64,000 bases of DNA from Bog-532 sp963805255 (GTDB lineage: Bacteria > Actinomycetota > Actinomycetes > Streptosporangiales > Streptosporangiaceae). The translations under genes and the position numbers were made by a program. Location: NCBI GenBank assembly GCA_963805255.1, contig CAWDTK010000018.1, forward strand, positions 1-64,000. The letters are read 5' to 3'. The number at the start of each line of letters is the position of its first letter. Position 1 is the stretch's first letter. Shown in pieces: positions 18,766 to 27,655 of the stretch. The notes below the pieces were generated by a model. It ran no database searches. It worked only from the letters and a program-made list of their open reading frames with translations, and was not told the origin of the DNA.

Positions 18766-18793
18766 CACCACCGGCCTGAAGGCCGGCGCACTG
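18766..18793 (+). repeat. 28-bp hairpin repeat, copy 2
   Basis: Exact match to 16868-16895. Here the hairpin also has an outer stem: TCCGCC (18757-18762) pairs with GGCGGA (18794-18799, sharing its first G context). It lies just beyond the 3' end of the TetR gene. Confidence 0.75.
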
Positions 18794-18828
18794 GCGGACA
18801 CTTTGGTAGCGCGAACATAACGTTGTCC

Positions 18829-19461
18829 TTATCGGGGGCTGGTGTCTGCCTGGTGGCCTGCGGGGTTGCCGACCACCTGGTGGACGGCCTGGCGGATCAG
18901 GTCCGGCAGGGAGCCGCCGGCGGTCGGCCAGTGCCCGGTCGCGACCCGGACCGCGGCCAGGACCGCGGCCGCGAGCACGTGCGGGTACAGGTCGCCCTGC
19001 GGGTCGGCGCCGGTCCGCTCGGCGATCGCCTTGGCCAGCGGCCCCTCGGCCTGGAGCTGGGTCTTCAGAGCCTCCCCGCGCAGCGCGGGCGAGGAGATCA
19101 GCATCCGGATCGGCTCGATCTGCTCCCGGTCCGCCCCGGTGGCGGCCGCGTGCTGCGCGGCGAACACCTCGGCGAGGGAGTCGGCCAGCGGCTCGCCGGC
19201 CGGACGGTCCCGCAGGGCCTCGGCGGCCCGGGCGGCACGGTCGGCGTTCAGCGAGGCGATCGCTTCTTCCTTGCTGGAGAAGTAGTTGGTGAAGGTCCGG
19301 CGGGAGACGTTCACCGCGTCGGTGATGTCCTGCACCCGGACGTTCTCCAGGCCGCGCTCGACCGCGAGCCGCATCGCGGCGAAGGCCAGTGCCTGCTTGG
19401 TCGCCAACTTTTTGCGCTCGCGCAGGCCCGGGCCGGCCGGCTGGGTGGTGGTGCTGTCCAT
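18829..19461 (-). CDS. TetR-family transcriptional regulator
   Basis: The N-terminal helix-turn-helix is clear: VQDITDAVNVSRRTFTNYFS, preceded by the usual KLATKQALAFAAMRLAVERG helix. The C-terminal ligand domain is typical in length (210 residues total). The start is ATG 19461; upstream in-frame sequence lacks homology. The adjacent intergenic DNA holds the near-direct repeats TTGCCCAA and TTGCTCAA (19484-19491 and 19501-19508), which could be its binding site. No divergent target gene is intact, so the regulon is unknown. Confidence 0.88.
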   Translation of the reverse strand: MDSTTTQPAGPGLRERKKLATKQALAFAAMRLAVERGLENVRVQDITDAVNVSRRTFTNYFSSKEEAIASLNADRAARAAEALRDRPAGEPLADSLAEVFAAQHAAATGADREQIEPIRMLISSPALRGEALKTQLQAEGPLAKAIAERTGADPQGDLYPHVLAAAVLAAVRVATGHWPTAGGSLPDLIRQAVHQVVGNPAGHQADTSPR

Positions 19462-19967
19462 GGGACCTACCGTAGAACCTTTTTTGCCCAATACGCAAGA
19501 TTGCTCAATGAGAACTGAGTGCTGCCTCCTGTCGGTGTGTCCAACGCAGCGCCTGGATGGCACGTCCAATGGGGCAGGCGAAGCGCGGAGGGTCGATGAG
19601 GGATCCTGAGGGGCGGCGGGCGGCGTGGCCAAGTTCCTGGCCCGCCAGTCACCTCAACCCTGCTATCCGTATCGGTGCCCGGCCGCCGATGAGGGCGAGC
19701 AGCCACAGCTGGCGTACGTCACGGAGTAGGCGGTGCTCGCCCCGGCAGGCGGTTTCCTGGCAGACCGGCCGGAACATCGGTCAGCGCGTCACGGACCGCG
19801 TCGTAGCCAGAAGCACCAGGCCGATACCCAGAGCAGCGCACCACCGTCGAGCTGCGCCTTAGCGACGGGGTCAGACCGCGCGGAATCCGCAGCGGAAAGC
19901 CTCCACCCTGGCAATCGTCAGCGTTCCTCCAAACCTCGCCCGGTGCCGGACGCTCCCCGGAACTGGC
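19462..19967. other. Intergenic region without a recognisable gene
   Basis: Apart from the AT-rich TetR upstream segment (about 19475-19520) nothing is supported here. Short frames are present on both strands but look like chance. Confidence 0.5.
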
Positions 19968-20387
19968 TCACTTGTTCCGCGGATCGTCGCTCGGGTCTAC
20001 GTATTCAAGGCTGATCGGGCCGACTGCCGTTACCTGCGTCACGTACTCACCAGATTTGGCCCAGTGGAAGTGACGGGTGCCGCCCGGCAGGACCACGACC
20101 GCGCCCGGCGGGTAGGCTTGCAGCTTTCCTTCCTCGAACTGCTCGCCCAGCCCGATGTAGAAAACACCGGATATAACCGTGTACACCCGGTCCTCGTGAT
20201 GCCAGTGCGGCATGAGCTTCACGCCGGACGGCAGCTTCACCCGGACCACGTACGGGGCGGGCTCCGGCGGATGACCCACAACGACCGCCAGGCGAGCCGG
20301 CGGCGGGAACGCCGCGAACGGCTCCCAGTCGATATCCTCGGCCAGTACCGACCTGAAGCCGCCTTCATCTGGTTGGTGGGTGAGCAT
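19968..20387 (-). CDS. Cupin-domain protein, 139 aa
   Basis: A single small beta-barrel. Metal-binding motif 1 is PHWHHEDRVYTVISG and motif 2 is LPGGTRHFHWAKSGE, so both His/Glu sets are present. Such proteins bind a divalent metal and may be dioxygenases, isomerases or ligand sensors; the substrate cannot be inferred. It ends at a stop inside 19968-19970 and appears complete. Confidence 0.85.
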   Translation of the reverse strand: MLTHQPDEGGFRSVLAEDIDWEPFAAFPPPARLAVVVGHPPEPAPYVVRVKLPSGVKLMPHWHHEDRVYTVISGVFYIGLGEQFEEGKLQAYPPGAVVVLPGGTRHFHWAKSGEYVTQVTAVGPISLEYVDPSDDPRNK

Positions 20388-20505
20388 CGTGACTGACCCC
20401 CCGGCTTGGTGACCGACTGACCCGGCATCGGTACCTTCGACCGTAGCGGACCAGCATCGCCCGCAGCGCCTGCGGGGTCCCTGGTCCTAGGGCGTGTCCC
20501 GTGGA

Positions 20506-21060
20506 TCATGGGACGGGGTTGCGTAGCCAGATGCTGATCGAGGCGACGTCGATGGTGCCTTGGTAGATGCGCTCGCGCTTGTCGTAGCGGGTGGCCACGG
20601 CGCGGAACTGCTTGAGCTTGCTGAAGCAGCGTTCGACGGTGTTGCGCTTCTTGTACCACCCGTCGTCGAAGACCGGCGGCCGGCCGCCGGAGCGGCCGCG
20701 GTTGCGGCGGTGGGCTTTTTGGTCTTCCTTGACGGGGATAACCGCCTTGATGCGGTGCTGCCGCAGGTAGGCGCGGTTGCCGGCGGAGGAGTAGGCCTTG
20801 TCCGCCATCGCGCGGCCGGGCCGGCTGCGGGGCCTGCCCAGGCCGCGCCGCTGGATGCGGACCGCGTCCATCAGCGGGATGAACCGGGGGGAGTCGCCGT
20901 GCTGGCCGGGGCTTGTCAGCCGGACGACGGGGCGGCAGCGCAGGTCAGCGGTCAGGTGAATCTTGGTGGTCAGCCCGCCGCGGGAGCGGCCAATCCCTTC
21001 CCGGCCAGATTTCTTGTCATTCGCTGGAGCCCCCTGTGCGGTCATCAGCAGCCGGTGCAT
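20506..21060 (-). CDS. IS5-type transposase, ORF B (catalytic C-terminus)
   Basis: GRSRGGLTTKIHLTADLRCR, AMADKAYSSAGNRAYLRQ (second Asp) and KKRNTVERCFSKLKQFRAVA (Glu of the DDE triad) are all present. The stop codon overlaps the inner edge of the left inverted repeat, as expected for an intact IS. Confidence 0.85.
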   Translation of the reverse strand: MHRLLMTAQGAPANDKKSGREGIGRSRGGLTTKIHLTADLRCRPVVRLTSPGQHGDSPRFIPLMDAVRIQRRGLGRPRSRPGRAMADKAYSSAGNRAYLRQHRIKAVIPVKEDQKAHRRNRGRSGGRPPVFDDGWYKKRNTVERCFSKLKQFRAVATRYDKRERIYQGTIDVASISIWLRNPVP

Positions 21061-21409
21061 GGCGGGCCCCGGCCGCGTGCTGATGGGCCCAGGTGACCGT
21101 CGAGTCGGCGCTGACCGTCCAGTCCTTGCCCTCGGCCTCATCACACCCGGCCCGCAGCCCGTCCAGGGCCTTTTCCCAGGTTCCATCCAGTGACCAGCGG
21201 CGATGCCGGTTATAGATGGTCTTCCAATTCCCGAAGCCCTCCGGCAGGTCCCGCCACGGGCAGCCCGCCCGGGCACGGAAGAAGATCCCGTTGATCACCG
21301 TCCGGTGATCGGCCCACCGGCCGCCCTGCCGCGGATCAGCGGGCAAGAACACCCGCAGCCGCTCCCACTCCTCATCAGTCAGGTCATGGCGTTTCAGTCG
21401 CTCAAGCAC
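21017..21409 (-). CDS. IS5-type transposase, ORF A
   Basis: This frame has the N-terminal DUF4096-like region (LTDEEWERLRVFLPADPRQG, PWRDLPEGFGNWKTIYNRH) and the first catalytic Asp in WTVSADSTVTWAHQH. It ends in TGGSSE, overlapping ORF B. The two-frame arrangement is common in this group and is usually joined by ribosomal frameshifting; the shift needed here would be to the +1 frame in an ACAGGGGGC context. Confidence 0.85.
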   Translation of the reverse strand: MLERLKRHDLTDEEWERLRVFLPADPRQGGRWADHRTVINGIFFRARAGCPWRDLPEGFGNWKTIYNRHRRWSLDGTWEKALDGLRAGCDEAEGKDWTVSADSTVTWAHQHAAGARHAPAADDRTGGSSE

Positions 21410-21773
21410 CGTACTGATCTACAGCACCAGGCCTCGAAGATCCACGGGACACGCCCTAGTCCCTGGTCCACCCGCGACGTCCTGCGCTCGCCGACCGCCG
21501 CTAGAGCGACATGCGCAACCTCAGCCTGAAACCGTCTGCCAGAGGTAGAGGTCGCGCCGGGCGCCGCAATGTGCGCAGAACAACAAACCGGTACCTCGCG
21601 ATCAGCTGACTAGGCAACTCCGCGGTGGCCTTGGCCGCGTGGGTAGCGGTGGCCGCCGCGTTCGTCGCCCGGATCCGGGGCCGCGAGCGGCTGACGTAGC
21701 ACCCGTTCTCGGCATCAAGGCTTCCCGCCGTCGTTCAAGATTCGAGCTGCGCGGTTCCCCCGACGATAAGTGC

Positions 21774-21906
21774 ATGACAGTAAGGCCCGTCAGCCTAAAC
21801 CAGGCGCTGGCCGCCTTCAGCGACGTCTACAGTCCGCGGATTGCCGGCCGCGTCAACGACTATGACATCAGGCTCGCGCATACCCGAGGCGAGCACGTAT
21901 GGCACA
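21774..21906 (+). pseudogene. Cupin protein, N-terminal fragment
   Basis: VSLNQALAAFSDVYSPRIAG and YDIRLAHTRGEHVWH match the first 44 residues of a small cupin. After HVWH similarity stops and the sequence runs into the 3' end of the opposing MOSC gene at 21915, so a rearrangement removed the metal-binding barrel. Confidence 0.65.
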
Positions 21907-21914
21907 ACTTCGGC

Positions 21915-23690
21915 CTAAAGGTCGAGCACAAGGTCGCCGCGTGGCTGGGAGCAGCAGATCAGCGCACTGCCTTCGGCGGGACCATCGACTGGGTCAGGGG
22001 CGTAGCTGACCATTCCTGACATCACGTCCGTGTCGCAGGTCTGGCACACGCCGGTGCGGCATGACCAGCGCACCGGCACGTCGCAGGCTTCGGCCAGCTC
22101 CAGGAGGCTGGCGTAGCGACTGGCCCAGCGGACGGTCAGGCCGCTGCGCGCGAACGCCACCTCCGGGCCGTCACCCGGCTCGCCGGCCGGCGGGTGCGGC
22201 GGCCGGGCGGCGGCCGCCGCGATGCCGGGCGTCTGCGACTGCGCAGTGCCGAAGATCTCGGTCCGCACGCGCCTTGGGTCGATGCCGAGGTCCACCAGGG
22301 CGGCGGAAATCTCGGCCATGAACGCGGCCGGGCCGCAGATATAGGCGTCGGCGTCGCGCGGGAGCTCCAGCGCGGCCAGCACGGACGCGGACAGCCGCCC
22401 CGGCGTCTGGTAGTCGCGCCCCTGGACGTCACCGGGACCGGGCCGGCTGTAGCAGACATGCCGGTGCCCCCGGGGCAGGCTGGCCAGCAGCGAACGCGAC
22501 TCCGCGGCGAACGGCTCCTCTGCCCGGCTGCGGGCGCCGTGCAGCCACCAGATGTCGCGGGCGGGTCCGCTGGCGGCCAGGGCGTGCAGCATGGCCAGGA
22601 CCGGGGTTGCCCCGACGCCCGCGCTGATCAGCAGGACCGGCGTCTCCCCCGGCCGCAGGACGAAGGTGCCGCGCGGTGCGGCCGCCTCCAGCTGATCACC
22701 CGGGTGGACCCGCGCGTGCACGAACTGGCTGCCCGTACCGTGCAGCTCGCGCTTGACGCTGACGCGGTAGGAACCGGCGTCCGGTGGTCCGGACAGCGAG
22801 TAGCTGCGAAGCAACGGTGGCGCGCCGGGAACGGCGTTCAGCCGGAGGGTCAGGAACTGTCCCGGCAAGGCGGCCGGCAGGGCGGCTCCGTCCGGATCGG
22901 CCAGGTGCACCGAGATCACCGAATCGCTTTCCCGTTCCACGGCGGTCACGGCCAGCGGGCGGAACCCGGGCCAGGCCGGCGGCGGGCTCACCGCGGTCAG
23001 CCCGGCGTTGCCCGCAGCACCGGGAGCCGCGGCCTGATCGGCGATGGCCCGGAACGAGGCTTTCCAGCCGTCGGACAAGGCCGGGATGCGCAGCGCGCGC
23101 AGCACCTGCTGGCGTGGGTGCCCGGGCAGGTAGAGCAGGGCGTCGATCTCGGCCACCGTCATGGCCTCGGCCCCGGCAGCCACTTTGACGATCTGGTCCC
23201 CGGCTTGCACGGCGCCCTCGCGCAGCACCCTGAGGTAGAACCCGGGCCGGTGATGGGACACCAGCATGGCCGGCATGCGCGCGTCGTTCATCCGGATACC
23301 CACCCGGTAGCAGGTCACCCGCGGCTGGGTGACCTCGAACAGCACGTCGCCGATCCGGAAGCGATCGCCGATGCACACCTGGTCGTCGGCCAGGCCGCGG
23401 ACGGTGAAGTTCTCCCCGAACTGCCCGTAAGTGAAGTCATCGCGGCCCAGCTGCTGCTGCCAGTACTGGTACGACTCGAGCTGGTACACGAACACGGCGC
23501 GGTTCTGCCCGCCGTGCCCGGCCAGATCGCCCTGCCCGTCGCCGTCGATGTTCAGCCGCCGGACCAGGCGCGGGCCTTCGACCGGCCGTTTCCATACCGC
23601 CGTGTGCACTGTCTGGCCGTGCCAGGCCACATCCTGCGGCAGTCCCACGTTGACCGACATCAGCCGGCCGACCGGCCGGTCCGCGCTCAC
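21915..23690 (-). CDS. MOSC / flavin reductase / 2Fe-2S ferredoxin fusion protein
   Basis: A 591-residue three-domain protein. Residues 1-165 are a MOSC domain (GQFGENFTVRGL, conserved Cys127 in VTCYRVG) with a 3-alpha region after it. Residues 240-345 are a ferredoxin-reductase-type flavin domain with RSYSLSG (295-301). Residues 350-470 bind NAD(P) (ISAGVGATPVLAML, ICGPAAFM). Residues 505-591 are a plant-type ferredoxin with C544, C549, C552 and C579/C580. This predicts electron flow from NAD(P)H through flavin and 2Fe-2S to a molybdenum-cofactor or sulfur-linked reaction. GAGGAG eight bases before GTG 23690 supports the start. Confidence 0.9.
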   Translation of the reverse strand: MSADRPVGRLMSVNVGLPQDVAWHGQTVHTAVWKRPVEGPRLVRRLNIDGDGQGDLAGHGGQNRAVFVYQLESYQYWQQQLGRDDFTYGQFGENFTVRGLADDQVCIGDRFRIGDVLFEVTQPRVTCYRVGIRMNDARMPAMLVSHHRPGFYLRVLREGAVQAGDQIVKVAAGAEAMTVAEIDALLYLPGHPRQQVLRALRIPALSDGWKASFRAIADQAAAPGAAGNAGLTAVSPPPAWPGFRPLAVTAVERESDSVISVHLADPDGAALPAALPGQFLTLRLNAVPGAPPLLRSYSLSGPPDAGSYRVSVKRELHGTGSQFVHARVHPGDQLEAAAPRGTFVLRPGETPVLLISAGVGATPVLAMLHALAASGPARDIWWLHGARSRAEEPFAAESRSLLASLPRGHRHVCYSRPGPGDVQGRDYQTPGRLSASVLAALELPRDADAYICGPAAFMAEISAALVDLGIDPRRVRTEIFGTAQSQTPGIAAAAARPPHPPAGEPGDGPEVAFARSGLTVRWASRYASLLELAEACDVPVRWSCRTGVCQTCDTDVMSGMVSYAPDPVDGPAEGSALICCSQPRGDLVLDL

Positions 23691-24258
23691 TGGCTGCGCT
23701 CCTCATAACTGGGCGGGATTTCCCTGAAGCGCGCCCAGGCGGCGGCATGAGGCCGCGGTGCTTGAGACGGGCCGGCCGTGGTGCGGTCGGCGGGTGGCCT
23801 GGGGACGGGTCTCACGGCCCGGCGCTGCGATGGCGAGACGACCAGGGCGTCAGCCCGGGCCGCGCTGGTGCTGAGGTGACGGTTTGCTCGCTGCATGGCT
23901 GGCCTTCTCGATAAGTGGGCATCCCGGCGCATCGCGTTCGAGCTGAGTCGCCGGCCGGGGCACGGCAGCCTTGGTCAGCTCAGGCCTTCGGCCTTGAGGA
24001 ACCCGGCGGCTACGGTCGCGTAGTCCGCGCGCTGGGTGGTGATCGCGTTGTCCATCTGGAGCAGTTACGCTCGGAGGCGGGCCGTCCCGCCGGGTAGTCC
24101 CTGAACCAGCTCTTGACGATCCGGGCCACGAAGCCGGACAAGAACCCGCGCTGACCGACGCCGAGATACGGGTGGCCCGGCTGGCGGTGACCTGCTCGGC
24201 GTGGCCTTCGCGTACTGGGCGAAGATAGGGGATACCGTTCAGCCGGAGGAGCGTGACC
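23691..24258. other. Intergenic region with a short ABC-type remnant
   Basis: No intact gene. A minus-strand stretch, 23975-24075, encodes LQMDNAITTQRADYATVAAG and FLKAEGLS then a stop. It resembles the C-terminal helix of an ABC substrate-binding protein; this is weak. The rest holds no signal I can support. Confidence 0.4.
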
Positions 24259-24678
24259 ATGGACAGTGACGTCCGGACCCGGGACAGGGTGGCAGAACAC
24301 TGGCATGCCTCCGAGCGGGGCGATATCGAAGCCGAGCACGCCATCTACGCGGCCGACGCGATCCTGGACTACCCGCAGTCGGGTGAGCGTTTCCGCGGTC
24401 GGGCCAATATCCAGGCACAGCGCGGAGGTCACCCGGCGAAGCGGCATTTCACGATCCGCCGGATCAGCGGCATCGGGGATCTGTGGGTCAGCGAGTGCAT
24501 CATCACCTATGACGGCGTCCCCTCGTTCTCGGTGAGCATCATGGAGTTCACCGAAGGCTACGTCACGCATGAAACACAGTATTTCGGCGACAAGTTCGAG
24601 GCTGCATCGTGGCGGGCGCCGCTGGCCGAGCCGATCCCGGCCGACGGTGGCGAACCCGGCCAGCCGGCCCGTGGGTAG
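24259..24678 (+). CDS. SnoaL-like / NTF2-fold protein, 139 aa
   Basis: An alpha+beta-cone protein of the SnoaL type: AEHWHASERGDIEAEHAIYA, AILDYPQSGERFRGRANIQA and a Trp/Glu-rich sheet ending VTHETQYFGDKFEAASWRAP. These proteins act as small-molecule isomerases, cyclases or stress-related carriers; the ligand is unknown. GGAGGA lies eight bases before the ATG, favouring it over the GTG two codons upstream. Confidence 0.75.
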   Translation: MDSDVRTRDRVAEHWHASERGDIEAEHAIYAADAILDYPQSGERFRGRANIQAQRGGHPAKRHFTIRRISGIGDLWVSECIITYDGVPSFSVSIMEFTEGYVTHETQYFGDKFEAASWRAPLAEPIPADGGEPGQPARG

Positions 24679-24923
24679 CCCGTTGGAGCGATCCGCCGCC
24701 ACGGCCTTGACAGCTGGCCTCACCGCGCGACGAACAGGTCGGCCGGATCCGCGAACGGCACCCGGCACACGGGCCGGGACCAGGGCAAACCGGCCAGGGT
24801 GTGCACGGGTGCGACCGGGCGGCCCGGACGCGACGGTGGAAGCGAGCGGAAACCAGAGGATTGGAGCCACGGACATGGACATGAAACTCAACTTCGTCAC
24901 CGGAGCGTGCAGGGTGCGGGCGC

Positions 24924-26294
24924 ATGAGCGACTATGACGTCATCGTGCTGGGCGCCGGCTCGCCGGGCGAGCACTGCGCCGGGGCGCTGGCCGACGGGGG
25001 CCTGCGGGTAGCGGTGGTCGAGCGCGAGCTGGCCGGCGGGGAGTGCTCGTACTGGGCGTGCATCCCGTCCAAGACGCTCCTGCGGCCCGGCGAGGCGGTG
25101 CAAGGGGCACGCGAGGCGGCGGCCACCGCGCAGGTCGACGTCCAGGCGGCCCTGGCCTGGCGTGACTTCATGGTCTCGGACTATTCCGATGCCGGGCAGG
25201 AGCGCTGGCTGGCGGACCAGGGCATCGACCTGATCCGCGGCACCGGCAAGCTGGCCGGGCCGGGCGTGGTCGAGGTCGACGGCGTGCGCCACACCGCCGA
25301 ACACGTCGTGGTGGCGACCGGCTCCGATCCGGTCATCCCACCCGTCCCGGGCCTGCGCGAGCTGGACGGCGTGTGGACCAACCGCGAGGTGACCGGCATG
25401 AAGGCCATCCCGCGGCACCTGCTCATACTCGGCGGCGGCCCCGTCGGTGCCGAGATGGCCCAGGCCGTGCGCCGCCTGGGCGGCGAGGTGGCGCTGGTCG
25501 AGGCCGCCGGGCACGTCCTGGCTCGCGAGCCCGCGCCGCTGGGCGAGGCGCTCGGCGAAGTCCTGCGCCGCGACGGCATCGAGCTCGTCCTCGGCGTCCA
25601 AGCGACCGCCGCTCGACGTGAGGGTCAGGACTACATCCTGACCCTCGAGGACGGCCGCGAGCTGCGCGGCGACCGCCTACTCGCCGCCACGGGACGGCGC
25701 CCGCGCGTGCCCGCCGGCCTGGAAACGGTCGGCGTCCAGGCCGGCCCGCAGGGCATCGGAGTCGACGCGCACCTGCGCGCCGGGCAGCGGCTGTGGGCCA
25801 TCGGTGACGTCACCGGCATCAGGCTGCTGACCCACGTGGGCAAGTACCAGGGCGAGGTCGTCGCCTCGAACATCCTCGGCGAGCCTCGCGAGGCCCACTA
25901 CGAGGCCGTGCCGGACGTGGTCTACACCGACCCGCAAGCGGCCGCGGTGGGCGGCACCGAGGCCGAGTTCGCCGCGACCACCCCGGTGTCCGAGGTGGCC
26001 AAGACCGCCACCTACACCCATGCTTCCGCCGACTCCAACGGCTTCTTGACCCTGCTCAGCGACGGCGAGCGGCTGACCGGCGCCTACGCGCTCGGCCCTG
26101 AGGCCGGGGAGTGGCTGCAGCAGGCCACGCTGGCCATCCGCGCCCGCGTGCCGCTGGCGGTGCTGCGCGATGTCATCCAGCCCTTCCCCACCTTCTCGGA
26201 GATCTACGTCAACGCGCTGACGGCGCTCCGCGTCCAGATCACCGCCGCCCGCCAGCCGGCCGGGCGGGATGGCCAAGACAGAGCTAACCGCTAG
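24924..26294 (+). CDS. FAD-dependent pyridine nucleotide-disulfide oxidoreductase
   Basis: A 456-residue class I flavoprotein disulfide reductase. FAD-binding VIVLGAGSPGEHCAGALADG, redox-active disulfide CSYWACIPSK (about residues 42-47), NAD-binding LILGGGPVGAEMAQAVRRLG and second FAD motif LWAIGDVTG are all seen. The C-terminal catalytic His-Glu of lipoamide dehydrogenases is changed: the local sequence is QPFPTFSE, with Pro/Phe where His is expected. It is therefore not a standard dihydrolipoamide dehydrogenase or mercuric reductase; the substrate is unknown. It precedes an SDR gene by 59 bp on the same strand, a likely operon. Confidence 0.88.
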   Translation: MSDYDVIVLGAGSPGEHCAGALADGGLRVAVVERELAGGECSYWACIPSKTLLRPGEAVQGAREAAATAQVDVQAALAWRDFMVSDYSDAGQERWLADQGIDLIRGTGKLAGPGVVEVDGVRHTAEHVVVATGSDPVIPPVPGLRELDGVWTNREVTGMKAIPRHLLILGGGPVGAEMAQAVRRLGGEVALVEAAGHVLAREPAPLGEALGEVLRRDGIELVLGVQATAARREGQDYILTLEDGRELRGDRLLAATGRRPRVPAGLETVGVQAGPQGIGVDAHLRAGQRLWAIGDVTGIRLLTHVGKYQGEVVASNILGEPREAHYEAVPDVVYTDPQAAAVGGTEAEFAATTPVSEVAKTATYTHASADSNGFLTLLSDGERLTGAYALGPEAGEWLQQATLAIRARVPLAVLRDVIQPFPTFSEIYVNALTALRVQITAARQPAGRDGQDRANR

Positions 26295-26353
26295 CCAGGG
26301 CCAGCTGGCCCCGGCGGCGACATCGTGATCGGACACCAACCACTGGAGGCACC

Positions 26354-27124
26354 ATGACCACCGCATCCGCGGTCTCTACCTTGAAGCGCGAACCGGAGCT
26401 GCCCGGGCAGACCGTCGTCGTGCTCGGCGGCAGCTCCGGCATCGGGCTGGAAACCGCCCGGCGAGCCCGCGCCGAGGGCGCCGACGTCATCATCACCGGC
26501 CGCAACCCCGAGCGCCTGCGGGACGCCGCAAACGAGGTCGGCGCGCTGAGCAGCGCGGCCTTCGACGCCACCGATCCGGCCGCCCTCGGGCGGTTCTTCG
26601 CCGACCTGCCGGCACCCGTCGACCACGTGATGGTGACCGCCGGCGGCCAGTACTACGCGCGGCTGGCCGACCTCGACCTCGCGCAGGCGCGCCGCACCCT
26701 CGACGAGCATCTTCTGCTAGCCCTCCAGATCGCCCGGGACGCCGCGGGCACCATGCGGCCCGGGGGCACGCTGCTGTTCATGACCGGCACCGGCGCCCGC
26801 CGCCCGGGCGCCGGTCTCGCGGTGGCAGCGATCGCCGCCGCCGCGTCGCCCGCCCTGATCGCGAACCTGGCGGTCGAAGTAGCGCCGGTCCGGGTCAACC
26901 TGATCGCCGCCGGGTTCGTGGACACGCCCCTGTCGGCGCGGCTGCTCGGCGATGACCTCGACCACCGCCGCGATCAGCTCCGCGCGACGCTGCCCATCGG
27001 GCGCGTGGTCGGGCCGACCGACGTCGCCGCGCTCGCTGTGCACCTGATGACCAACACCGCTGTCACCGGCGCGACCTACGACATCGACGGCGGCGAGCAG
27101 CTCATTCCGGCGTCTAGCGGGTGA
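26354..27124 (+). CDS. SDR-family oxidoreductase lacking the YxxxK pair
   Basis: The Rossmann N-terminus is classical (VVVLGGSSGIGLETARRARA, then DVIITGRNPERL) and the C-terminal end is SDR-like (TGATYDIDGGEQL). In place of the catalytic Tyr-x3-Lys the sequence reads GAGLAVAAIAAAASP, so ordinary SDR catalysis is unlikely. It may be a redox sensor or a divergent reductase. The GTG of the following hydrolase gene overlaps its stop (GTGA), indicating translational coupling. Confidence 0.82.
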   Translation: MTTASAVSTLKREPELPGQTVVVLGGSSGIGLETARRARAEGADVIITGRNPERLRDAANEVGALSSAAFDATDPAALGRFFADLPAPVDHVMVTAGGQYYARLADLDLAQARRTLDEHLLLALQIARDAAGTMRPGGTLLFMTGTGARRPGAGLAVAAIAAAASPALIANLAVEVAPVRVNLIAAGFVDTPLSARLLGDDLDHRRDQLRATLPIGRVVGPTDVAALAVHLMTNTAVTGATYDIDGGEQLIPASSG

Positions 27125-27655
27125 CCGCCAGCGTCGACGTCACCGTCTCCACCGACAACATCCTCAAGACCAACGAGAGGCGGCCGCCCATGCGTTCCGA
27201 CATCGTGCCCGGCGGGCGGGGCGTCGACGGGCGGTGACATCGCGGTGGCGCTCGCCGGGATCGATCAGCGCATCAGCCGGGTGGCGGCAGCCGCGGCCAC
27301 GCCTGACTGGACCCGGCCGGGCATGCGGGACATCCGCGACCCGTCGCGCGTCCTGCCGCAAGGCGAATCCGATGCGTACGCGCAGTGGTTCTACAATCAT
27401 CCTGACCCGCTGTCCCACCTCAGTCACTACGCGCACGCGCCCGCCATCGCCTTCGAATGCGGCGCCGGCGGCACGCACGTCCCACCGGACGGGGCGCTCC
27501 GATTCCGCGACGCCCTGGCGAAGGCCTACCCGCATGCCGCCGCGGGTGTCCGCGTGACGCTCCATCCCGGGACCGGGCATATGGAATCGGCCAAGAAACC
27601 CGCACTGTTCCAGAACTGCCTCGCCTGGCTCGCGGAAGACCACACCCACCCCTGA
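27121..27655 (+). pseudogene. Alpha/beta-hydrolase with internal deletion
   Basis: The GTG at 27121 overlaps the SDR stop and begins TASVDVTVSTDNIL, a typical hydrolase N-terminus. The frame then changes at about 27200, where the nucleophile elbow GASTGGDIAVALAG appears; the oxyanion-hole strand and roughly 80 residues in between are missing. The C-terminal half continues with HYAHAPAIAFECGAGGTHVP and the catalytic His in HPGTGHMESAKK. The shortened, out-of-frame product should be inactive. Confidence 0.7.

Larger units (their letters stand above)
20490..21456 (-). mobile_element. IS5-family insertion sequence (IS427-like)
   Basis: A 967-bp element with perfect 16-18-bp terminal inverted repeats (GGGCGTGTCCCGTGGATC at the left, its reverse complement at the right). 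It is flanked by TA on both sides, the short target duplication of this group. Two overlapping frames encode the transposase. The flanks also share GTCCCTGGTCC at 20477-20487 and 21459-21469. Confidence 0.9.

Noticed and set aside
21017..21140. A defined programmed-frameshift signal in the IS5-type transposase
   Set aside because: The two frames overlap and the group is known to use frameshifting, but the needed shift is to +1 and I could not identify a convincing slippery heptamer plus stimulator.
22194..23708. A 504-codon plus-strand frame opposite the MOSC fusion
   Set aside because: The minus strand carries a full set of MOSC, flavin, NAD and 2Fe-2S motifs; the plus frame has none.
24010..24900. 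Minus-strand 296-codon frame opposite the SnoaL-like gene
   Set aside because: The plus-strand gene has a strong GGAGGA ribosome site and a family match; the minus frame does not.
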